The position numbers and the translations under genes were made by a program. From Brachionus plicatilis (Eukaryota > Rotifera > Eurotatoria > Ploima > Brachionidae): DNA of 64,000 nt. Location of the stretch: contig QEOQ01000122.1 of assembly GCA_010279815.1 (NCBI GenBank), positions 765,551 through 829,550 of the forward strand, given 5' to 3'. The notes beneath the pieces are model-generated. The model did not search any database. It was given only the letters and a program-made list of their open reading frames with translations, and was not told the DNA's origin. The stretch's first letter is position 1; every line of letters begins with the position of its first letter. Of the stretch, positions 22,634 through 31,829 are shown in pieces.

Positions 22634-22971
22634 ACAAATTTAATTTTTTGAAATTATTTGGAGTTTTTTTATTATATTTTTGGTATTTTTTATTAAATTT
22701 ATGGTGATTGTATTAAAATTGTGTCAAAAGTACTATAATAGTTGCGATTTAATTAAATTAGTGGAAAAAGTATTAAATGTGTGAAAAATTATTAAAATTG
22801 TGGATGTTTTATTAAATTTGTGGTAAAAATTACTATTTTTGTGGTTTTTTTAATTATTTTTATGGTTTCAAAATATTAAAGCTCATCAAATAATAGTATC
22901 AAAAATAATCATACACTTCGATTGAGAGAATACCTTTTTTATTTTTTGAATAACTAAGTAAATATGAATAG

Positions 22972-23503
22972 TTAGATGGTATCAAAAAATTTTATGATTT
23001 ACCACGGATAACAGCTGAAACCTGGCGAGAAGTCAATCAATATATTAAAAATGAGACTAGTGTTGGTAATCGACTCCAGTCAATTGACAAAATTCATAAA
23101 TCGAATAATTTTTTCTAGATGACTATAAAACTTTTAATTTATCTCAAAATGAAAAGTTAGGAATTAGCTAAAAATATTATTTTAATAAAAAATGTTTTTA
23201 AATTGATTTAAAATTTAAGGTTTAAAAGCAAAAATTAATAAAATTATTTTATTTTAGGCGTGCAAAACTGAGTTTTTATATATTCAATTTTTTTTTTTAT
23301 TTAAATAGGAATTTGAAACTTTAGAAAAATATTGTATAAAGATGTTGTCCAATTCTTTGTTTAGCTTTTTTACTTGATTCACCTTTTTTAAAATTCGATT
23401 TAATAATCGACTAAAAAAGATTATTCGATTTAAAGTTAGTCGATTATTGAATCGATTGCCAACACTAAATGAGACAAGAATTAAATGTTTAAGTGATTTT
23501 TAA
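22972..23503 (+). pseudogene. Short coding-like fragment split by a hAT MITE
   Basis: 22972-23057 reads LDGIKKFYDLPRITAETW... and, if the MITE and one target-site copy are removed, continues for 13 more codons to a stop at 23501-23503. The parent gene is not recognised. It starts directly after an in-frame stop, so it is probably a remnant. Confidence 0.35.
23058..23467. mobile_element. hAT MITE, TAGTGTTGG termini
   Basis: Termini TAGTGTTGGTAATCGA and TCGATTGCCAACACTA. The subterminal AATCGACT/AATCGAATAATC motif is repeated in both orientations. The 8-bp target duplication is AATGAGAC (23050-23057 and 23468-23475). Same terminal sequence as the element at 38345. Confidence 0.88.
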
Positions 23504-24166
23504 ATTTATTTGGTGACTGATTCGGAAACTACTGATCTAATTTCTTGTTATTAAAGAGTATTTTTATTAAAATGAGCATTTAAATTTTAATTTTGTATTT
23601 TTATTTCATAGAGTTTTTTTAGACAAAAAAAGTATTTTAACATCATAAGAGTATTTTTAATATGAGAAGAGAAATATTAGATAAATGCTGATTTTTGGTG
23701 ATAAAAAAATTCTAAGCCAAAAAAAAATAAAAATAAAGTTTGAAAAAAGTTTGTTCATGGGAATCAAAATTTTTAATTTTAATTTATTAATTACTATTTG
23801 ATAAATATATTTTATGTTTTAGTGTGTCCACTTCTTAAATTATGTAATCTGAACGGTACAATCAATATCTTTATAGTTTGCGCCAAATTTTGAGAAAATT
23901 TATTTATTTATTTCGAAAAATTTTTATTTAAAATTAAAAAAATTTAACACTATTGATGATTAGACTGATAAAAATTATTTAAAAAAAAAAATTGACTTTT
24001 TATATAAAGATAATTAATAAAATTGAGCTTTACTGAACGAAAAAAAAATTATTTAACATTTTTATTTGAAAAAATGGCTGTTAAGTTTAGAAGACTTCGA
24101 AACTACAAAAATTTAAACCAAACACTTAAAAAAATAACTAAAAATATCTGATCTAATGCAGTTAAC

Positions 24167-27075
24167 TTATTCGACCACTTTTTCGTTGGTATCATGTTTT
24201 AATAAGACAAAAGGGTCGGTTCCATGATACTCTGGCAAATTAAGCTCGTATTTTTCAGCTAAAGTTTCTGGCACAAATCGACCTCCAAGATAATGAAACT
24301 TTCCTTTGAAATGTCTAGCGCACTTTTTTGGAGCAGTTAGTGAAATAAGAAATTCCGGCTGCAAACCATCAGGATTTCCATGCTCCACATCCCAGCCAGA
24401 TGGAACATCAATGCTAGCGATCGGAATTTTGGCAAGTTTTAGCTTTTCCAGTATGTCAATAAATGGAGCCCGAAGTTGACCTTGAATTAAAATTCCTGAA
24501 ATTCCTAAAAAATTATTTTTAGACAATTTGTTACCTGAAAAGCTAAAGCCAAAAATGGCATCAACTATAATATTAAAATTAAAGTCAATTAGTTTGCTCT
24601 CTGTTGGCAAACAATCCAAGAAGGGAATATTCATTTTTTCACATTGTGTTACCAAATGAGTAAAAATTCGCTTTTCTGTGCGTTTTGGGTAAAAAATTGT
24701 CGGTTTGTAACCCTTGAGAAAAATATTATTAAATCTGTTAGTTGGAATAATTGAAAAGATTAATTTTTTAAAATTTTTTAGAATTTTAATTTAAGAAAAA
24801 AATCATAATTTTAACGTTTAATGGAGGCTTTTCTAAAATTTAACCTGCAGCTATTTCAGAATGATAAAATTAGATTTCATTTTTATTTAATCTTAATTGA
24901 TCTACGAAATTTAATTATTTTTCTAAGCATAATGATCTTCCATTAGGATTTAAAAAAGCTTCAATAAATTATAAAATTTATCATTTTTTATCTATACCGA
25001 GATCTTTCAGATAAAAAAAAATTGTTAAATAAGCAATAAAAACTCAGATAAAAGAAAATGAAAGGAAACTGCTTACTGAAATAAAATAGATAAAATAAAT
25101 TGAAAGGAATCTAAAAAAGTTTTGTGGATCGAATAAAATTATATATTTTTTTTGGAACAAATTAGGAAAATGTGTAATTTTCAAAAGTTAAATTATTAAG
25201 TAATAAAAAATTGAAAATAAACATTTTCTTTTTTTTTGTTAAATTTAAATTCTAAAGAAAAATTCTAAAACAAAATTGTAAAATAGTGCAATTTGTGTAG
25301 CACCTTTTTATCAATAATTAAATTTTATTCTTAAATCAACAAAATTTATAATAAAATTAAATATTTTTATTGCTTTATTTTTTAAGGTTAAAAAAAAGTA
25401 CAATTTTTTTGGATAATTTTTTTCATCTTTAATAAAAAATTTTGAAAAAAAAGGAAATATTTTTTATTAATTTTTAATGATTTTCACATATTATTTCGTA
25501 TTTCATTCAGATTCAAATATAAAATTAAATGAAAGTCTTTATATTATTTATAGTGAAATAAATGAAATATCAAAATTGACTTCAATTTAGAGAATAATTT
25601 TGATTTTTTTTACATTTAAGAAATCATCCAGAAAAATTAGTCAAATATATTGATAGAAGAATGAAAAATTGGAGTGTTAGCATGGTTTCTAGAAAAGAAA
25701 TCAATTATTAAAATTAATTTATTTGACTCAAAAAAAGCTTTTAATTATATTGAAACTTTAAATTTGAAAGATAGTAATTTAAAACATCTAATTTTAAAAA
25801 AAGACTCGCTTTATTCTTCAATCTGGTGTAAAGTTTTCGTTATTGTGAAATTAGAATACTAATTGTACAAAAATTCTTCCTTTTTTGATGAATTAAAATT
25901 AAAGTTAATAAAATATACTTAAAAAAATACTGCCAAAAAGTTTAACATACTTTGTTGCACCTTTATTACCTAAAATAAAATCATTATAATTTTTGTCAAT
26001 TTGTATTCGAATTTCAAAATACCAAAGTTTTCTAAAGAAGCAAAAATGTGTCTCAAATAATCAGTGTCAAAATAAGTTTTTGTCGAAATTAAAATTAAAA
26101 TAAACACTAATTAATATTTATATGTAAATTTATTTGAAAGAATTCTACTCAAAATTTCAACAACAAATCTTCAGCCATAAATTTCAATCTATGAGAATTT
26201 ATCAATTTTTCAACAAAAATAATTCATTACTCCTTTTGAAATATCAACTAAAAAATTACAACTTTTTCATACTTATGTCAGCATTACATTTAATCAAAAT
26301 TTATGAGAAACAATCTTTTCCTAGATTTTTTATTCACTTAACTTTAAACAAAAAAAAACTTCTCGTTCTAAATCTAAGCCCTAAAAAATCTCTTAAAAAT
26401 AATTTATTTTGAAATTCTCTTGAAAAAAACTAAACAAACTCAAAACTAATGACATTTGAAGAGTGTGACAAAACAAATTAAAAAACTTACAAATAATTTA
26501 AGATGCCTGGCACAAACAAGACCATCGCCACCATTGTTTCCCGGTCCACAACAGATCAAAATTTTCATAGTCGAATAATTTTTTGGATAGGCCTTACAAA
26601 TGAGTAGCTAATGAGAAAAAAAAAGAAAAAAAGAAAGTTACATTGGCAATGGCCGTCGCACAGCTGTATCCAGCAAGTTCCATCAACTGATCCAAGCTAA
26701 ATTTGTACTCGTTGAAAAGCTCTTCATCGATGCCCTGCGCTTCTTGTTGGCTTGAAAAAAAAATAAAAATATTTTCAAATTTTTCTTCAATTTAAACAAG
26801 CACCAAAACCTGATATGCTTTAGAACAGGACTGGACAAACAGTCCTGACTGGCTGTCTTTTTAGACACTCGTTTAAATGACGCCCGAAAATTTGGGAAAA
26901 AGAGAGCCATTTTTTCTTCTATCTAAAATCTCAACTAGGTTTCTCATATATTTAAATATACAGAAGGAACAAAAAAATGCAAAAAAAAAACCCTAAAAAT
27001 ATGCTATTAATTTATAATGAATACTAACTTGAGATATTTCATATTGTTGATGTAACGAGTTGGCGATGAGCTCAT
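24167..27075 (-). CDS. NAXE: NAD(P)HX epimerase (YjeF_N family)
   Basis: Repairs hydrated NAD(P)H by interconverting the R and S forms of NAD(P)HX so that the dehydratase NAXD can act. Exons: 1a 26910-26810 or 1b 27075-27029; 2 26750-26642; 3 26592-26491; 4 24712-24535; 5 24480-24167. The 1a form is 267 aa. Visible landmarks: [26 protein letters not shown], the nucleotide loop [41 protein letters not shown] [35 protein letters not shown] and [10 protein letters not shown], in the order and spacing of animal NAXE. Exon 1a gives a basic, amphipathic, presequence-like N-terminus and exon 1b a short neutral one. Intron 3 is about 1.78 kb; intron 4 is only 54 bp and has no in-frame stop. Confidence 0.93.
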
Positions 27076-27359
27076 TGAAAACGACGATAAGTGATTATTG
27101 ATTTCTTTGGGAGAAAAAGCTTTAAATTTAATTATTTGCTTGGTTGAAATTTTGATTAAAGCTTTTAACATTTGGAACAAATGTCAATAGCTTTTTTCAT
27201 ACTTTTTATTTGATAAACAAGTCTTTGAAAAAGCATGTTTCCTTAAAAATGAGAAAATTAGTGTGCTCGATTTGGCGCAAGGACTAATTGGGCTCTTGGA
27301 TACAAGGCCTATTCAAAAAATATTCTATCTCCAAGCTTAAATATTTATTGACAACTAGA
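27076..27359. promoter_or_regulatory. Short divergent promoter region
   Basis: About 285 bp separates the upstream NAXE first exon (minus) from the start codon of the next gene (plus). Both promoters must overlap here, so a bidirectional promoter is likely. No TATA box or named site is evident. Confidence 0.4.
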
Positions 27360-27893
27360 ATGGATGTGCTCTGTAGCAATTTGTGCTTTATTCAGCCAAA
27401 ATACTACAACAAGGACTATATGGAAATAGGCTCTCGGTTCAAGCTGGACATAGAGACCCTGCTGAAGGCGTCGCCGGACGACGACGCCCAATTTTTGCGC
27501 TTTTTGCTCCGCTTTTTTGAAATTCTGGAGACCGACTCTGGCCTCAGGTCCAACCTGCTCCGCTTCCGCAATGAGCTCGAAATGTACAAAAGCAACCAGG
27601 AGCCTAGCGAAACTCGTCAAAGGCTGATCGAGCTGAGCATACAGACCGCGAGCCTAGTCCATTACGGAACCCTTTACTGCACCTCGAAAAACAATTTCGA
27701 GAGCAAATGCAATGGCCTTAAGGACGAGTTTCAGGCGTTCAAGGACTGGTTAAAGGCAAACAGGACAGCGCTCAAATTGAACACGGTGGAAAAGTTCTAT
27801 GTTAGTTACCTGTACAAGATTCCCAAGTTGATGAAGGTGAAGCGTGGCTTCAAAAAAGTTGATAGGAATCGCGCTAGCTTAAACTCGCACTAG
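27360..27893 (+). CDS. Unknown 177-aa helical protein
   Basis: Single-exon ORF with higher G+C than its flanks. The first in-frame ATG is 27360 (MDVLCSNLCFIQPKYYNK); the upstream part of the open frame begins only at a TTG. The protein looks fully helical and charged: DIETLLKASPDDDAQFLRFLL, RFFEILETDSGLRSNLLRF and RQRLIELSIQTASLVHYG. The basic C-terminus (KIPKLMKVKRGFKKVDRNRA) could be nuclear or RNA-binding. No signal peptide, membrane segment or named domain. It is divergent to NAXE with a shared short intergenic region. I do not recognise it. Confidence 0.7.
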   Translation: MDVLCSNLCFIQPKYYNKDYMEIGSRFKLDIETLLKASPDDDAQFLRFLLRFFEILETDSGLRSNLLRFRNELEMYKSNQEPSETRQRLIELSIQTASLVHYGTLYCTSKNNFESKCNGLKDEFQAFKDWLKANRTALKLNTVEKFYVSYLYKIPKLMKVKRGFKKVDRNRASLNSH

Positions 27894-28056
27894 TTTTAAA
27901 AATTCAAAACTTTTTAGATATGTTTTAATTTAGAATTTTTAAAAAAATATTTTTGTCTTCATCTATAAATAAAATGTGCATAATTTACAATTTTTTTTAT
28001 CAAATTATTTTAATGCTTTGAAAAAAAAGTGCACTTTAAAAATAAAATTAACAATA
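27894..28056. other. 3' flank of the 27360 gene
   Basis: Short AT-rich spacer with AATAAA at about 27967, ending at the TA target site of the Tigger element. Confidence 0.4.
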
Positions 28057-29466
28057 CAGTCAACTCTCTTTAATTCGTATTAAATAGCCCTCTTAAAAAT
28101 CAATCCGGATTAAATTATACGATTAAATGAATAAACCGGATCTCTTTTAAAATTTAAAAAAATACGGATTAATTTACAAAATTTTTATTAAAAAAAACAA
28201 CTTTTTGAAATTTAATCAATTTAAATATATTATAAAAATCTAACTTTCGTGATTAATAAAATTTTCTAATTTAGTTTGAGTTAATACGGTATCTTAAAAA
28301 AAAATTACGCGGTTTTTAAAATAAGATAAATTTTCAGAATCCTTATCATTAAATGAACTAGAACTTTCTATATATTTACAAAACATTTTAAATCCTTCAA
28401 ACGCCTTATCAAAGGGTATTTTTTCAGCTTCAAGCTCGACTTGAATCTCCTCTTCTATCACATCACTCGCGGACCTGACCATCCGAACAATATCATCATC
28501 AGACAATAACTCACTCGTTGATTCCCTCTCGTCTGATTCAATGAATTCTTTAGCCGAGCAAACATAGTCATAATAACCACTACGCAGTCTTTTTAAAAGA
28601 TCATCAAGAGAACATAAACTAACGGTTTCGTCAAAAATTTTGTTTTGATCACAACTAATTTTTTTTTCTACAATATCACATTTATTGGAACAATTTTTAA
28701 TACAATCAGAGTCTACTAATCTCCATGCTCTTTTAACCATCAAAAGAGCTTGTTTTAAATCTGGTAGTTTGGCTTCATTGAACAATTCAAAAGGCTCGAA
28801 TAGAGACTCTACGAGTAATTTTCGATAATGACACTTAAACGACCGTATGATTCCTGCATCACACGGTTGTAAAACTGAAGTACAATTTGGAGGCAAATAT
28901 CTAACAATAACATGACTTAAATCATGCTCAGTTCCATGCGCAGACGCATTATCTACTAATAACAATACTTTGCGGTTAGGTTTTAATATTTTAATTTGAG
29001 CATTAAATTTTTCCAAAATGTCTCTAAAAACGATTGCAGTCATCCATGCATTACTGTTAAAATAATATGGCAATATGTCGCTTGGTTTACAATTTTTAAA
29101 GCAATGTGGACGCTTGTATTTACCTATTACAATAGGTTCTAGTTTATGTTTACCAGTCAAATTTGTTCCGATTGCAATAGTTATTCGTTCTTTGTTTACT
29201 TTTTTACCATGAACTTGTTGAGTCGAGAGTGCTTTGTTTGGCTCTAGCTTGAAAAATAGTGCTGTCTCGTCAATGTTGTAGATATCATCAAGGTCAAAGT
29301 CTTTAGTCCAATTTTTAATTTTTTGACTACCATCATTAATCAATTCAGAAGAAACTGAACCAGATTCGCCATGCAGTTTTATATTGCTAATATGGTTCCT
29401 TTTTTTGAATTTGTCAAGCCATCCAGTAGAATATTTGAAATCTTTGATATTTATTGTATATGTGAA
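28057..29466 (-). pseudogene. Tigger/pogo-type DNA transposon, 5' truncated
   Basis: A DDE transposase of the pogo/Tigger (DDE_1) family. The minus-strand frame runs from about 29463 to the stop at 28294. It starts inside the CENP-B/Tc5-type helix-turn-helix (FKYSTGWLDKFKKRN) and the GESGS linker, then gives the catalytic Asp motifs IYNIDETALFF, VLLLVDNASAH and LQPCDAGIIRSFK, with the spacing of active relatives. The first HTH and the start codon are missing and an in-frame stop lies at about 29466. The distal TIR begins at 28057 (CAGTCAACTCTCTTTAATTC) next to TA at 28055-28056, the expected TA target site. The matching TIR at the other end is not found. The catalytic core is otherwise intact. 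Confidence 0.85.
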
Positions 29467-29522
29467 TTATTTTTCTAAGTGTCTGAAAAAATTTCTTTTT
29501 CAGACACTTAGAAAAATAATTC
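29464..29522. repeat. Perfect 27-bp hairpin at the Tigger breakpoint
   Basis: Arms 29464-29490 and 29496-29522 are exact reverse complements around ATTTC. The hairpin includes the stop that ends the transposase frame upstream, so it probably marks a rearrangement breakpoint. Confidence 0.9.
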
Positions 29523-31107
29523 AAATTTCATTTCTTTTTGGTGACACGGAAGAAATTCCATAAAAAAAAAAAACTTTTATTTAATTCAACATTTTTGCAG
29601 GCAAACTAGTTTTCTGTTTTCAAGCTGTCGCTTTTAAAACTAAAGAAAAGACTATATGGAAGCCAACTTGGGAAATATTATTTTGACATTGTGAATTTTC
29701 ATACAAACCTTGCAAAAATTACAAAAATAAAACAATTTTTCATTAATTTAAATTGATAAAATTGAGCTTTTTAAACTTGGATGATGAAAAAGCATGAAAC
29801 AAAATATGTTTAACTAAAAAAAGTTTCAAATAAAATTAACACAAGAAAAAGTACTGATCAAATAAAATATCAATATTTTGAGATTTCGTTGTTTTCTCTC
29901 TGATATTCCATTTGAAATTTTTTTTTGCAATTTTTAAATTTATTTTATTTAAATGTTAAAATTTTGTCATCGCTACTTAAATAATTTTATATCAGGTGGC
30001 TATAGTTGGAAAGAAATACAATTTACATGTTTAAACTGGTTAAATTTTAAAGTAATTGAAAATTAAGAATAACAAAAAATTTAATTTTCAATTCTAAATA
30101 AACATATAATTTGATTAAAAATAATCAATTTATTGGCAAATATTTCTTTATATTTTTTTTTCAAAACTGGACTGTTAAATAAAAAATTTTTTGTTTCACC
30201 TTTTAGAACTTACATAAATATCTATAGTACAATATCAATATAGACTCTTTGAGTTGAGTGAGAGATGCCGATGGTTGCTTACATTTCAACTAAAATTTAA
30301 TAATTTAATTTTATATAGGTAAAATTTAAATAAAGTTTAAAGCATACCATCTTCTTCTACTTGAGATATCAGCTTTATTGTAGTCAGGAAAATATGCAAT
30401 GCTGTTATTTTTCCACGGTCGTGGTCGATTTGATGCATCGGACAAAACATTACATTTGAATCATCTGGAGTACCCTCATTATCTCTACACCAAACGAAAA
30501 GCTCGTCAAGTGAAGTTATGTTCTGAACTGTTTCGCTTTTCAGTACTAGTCCAATTAGGTTTTTATTTTTATGTTTGTTCTGTTCGAGTTCGAGCTAATT
30601 CTAAAAAAAAAATTAAAAAATTAAAAAAGTCATGAAATAATATATTAATTAAGTTAAGGAATTATTTTAATTTGTTATCTAATAACTAAAAACATTATTT
30701 TAACTAATTTTTTTCCATTCAAAAGGATTTGAGTTTTTAAAGAATTTTGTTAAATAACAACTGCAAAATGTATTAGGATTCGATATAAATTTTGCTATAA
30801 ATCCAATATCGTTAACTCGGCTAAAAGTCTGACTACCAGGAAGCTCAATTTTAAAAAATTTTAGATAAATCATTGTTTAAGTTATCAAAGTTAAAATTTG
30901 GGGTTTCATTAATAATTTAATATTATATTTTTTTAAATCTTTTAATTTTTAAATTAATTTTATGATCTTAAAATCATAAAGAACGATTTTTTTTCTAGAT
31001 CATATATTATGTGATAATTGGACATATTGCGTGATCAAACACAATTCACCTAAAATATTCTTCGTTATGTTTTTTTTTAATTATTTATCTTATTTTTGCA
31101 ATTATTT
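29523..31107. other. Intergenic, AT-rich
   Basis: Besides the minus-strand fragment at 30337-30594, I find no gene or element. Confidence 0.35.
30337..30594 (-). pseudogene. Hidden coding-like fragment, unknown
   Basis: On the minus strand an 85-codon frame without an N-terminal Met runs to a TAA at 30337-30339. It reads ...LKSETVQNITSLDELFVWC, RDNEGTPDDSNVMFCPMHQ, IDHDRGKITALHIFLTTIK and so on. Composition is protein-like, with base composition above the flanks. It could be one exon of a gene or part of a transposon protein. No family recognised. Confidence 0.4.
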
Positions 31108-31471
31108 GGTTTTTTGAAATTCAGTACAATATGATAAAAAGAACAGAAAAAAATGTAAAAAAATTGAATAACTTTTTTTCTAAAGGTTAAAACATTATTC
31201 TGTAAATGCAACATAGTGCAACATTCAAAGTTGCATCAAATATCATGGTCTGCTAAATTTGCAGATTTCAGTAGAAATTAAATTTCAATGTAATCGAGTG
31301 TAGTGCATTTTGCAGAGATTTTGCACATCACTAGCAAACTTTTACAGTTGATGCAACGTTGAATGTTGCACCATTCTGCATTCACAGAATTAATTTTAAA
31401 CTTTTAGAAAAAAAGTTATCTAATTTTTTTACATTTTTTTCTGTTCTTTTGTACTGAACTTCACAAAACCC
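31108..31471. mobile_element. Foldback MITE with 8-bp target duplication
   Basis: Termini GGTTTTTTGAAATTCAGTAC and GTACTGAACTTCACAAAACCC. The flanking duplication is AATTATTT (31100-31107 and 31472-31479). Long arms share GAACAGAAAAAAATGTAAAA and AATAACTTTTTTTCTAAA. hAT-type duplication length. Non-coding. Confidence 0.88.
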
Positions 31472-31829
31472 AATTATTTTAAGGTCTTCTAATGAAAATT
31501 AAAAAAAGAAATAAGAAATGAAAAAAATTATTTGACTCTTTGAATTAATTTTTATTCAAAAATTTTTGATAATATTATTATTGTTATTATTTTTAATTTT
31601 AGAACCTTTTAGATATACTTTTTTTTAAATTTAATATTATTCTGAAATATAAAAAAATGGACAAAAAAATTTGATCAAAAATTTTTGTTTTTAAATTTTT
31701 AAATTAATTTTTAAAAATAAATATTTTATTACAAATTTTACCATAAATGTGTAATTCTACGGAAAATTACGCAATAAAAGAAATTTTTCAAATAGACTGA
31801 GAAACAACACAATTCAAATAATTAAAAAA

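Larger units (their letters stand above)
21412..22882. mobile_element. MULE-like DNA transposon with long TIRs
   Basis: The left end (21412-21552 plus 21839-21930) and the right end (about 22640-22882) are inverted copies. Shared blocks include ACCACAAAAATAGTA, CCACAATTTTAATAATTTTT, CACACATTTAATACTTTTTC, CACTAATTTAATTAAATCGC and AACTATTATAGTACTTTTG. The candidate target duplication TCATCAAATAA occurs at 21401-21411 and 22883-22893. Long TIRs with a 9-11-bp duplication fit Mutator-like elements. It carries one ORF with a zinc-finger domain and no transposase, so it is non-autonomous. Confidence 0.75.
22894..24166. other. Spacer downstream of NAXE
   Basis: Apart from the MITE and the fragment it interrupts, AT-rich. 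A minus-strand AATAAA at 24061-24066 lies about 100 bp after the NAXE stop codon and is its likely poly(A) signal. Confidence 0.4.

Noticed and set aside
24481..24534. 18 extra residues in NAXE as an in-frame insertion
   Set aside because: The segment has GT-AG ends and interrupts an ungapped conserved stretch, so it is treated as an intron.
25674..25862. [14 protein letters not shown] resembling RT motif A in NAXE intron 3
   Set aside because: Only one short motif-like stretch with no neighbouring RT blocks; AT-rich sequence gives such matches by chance.
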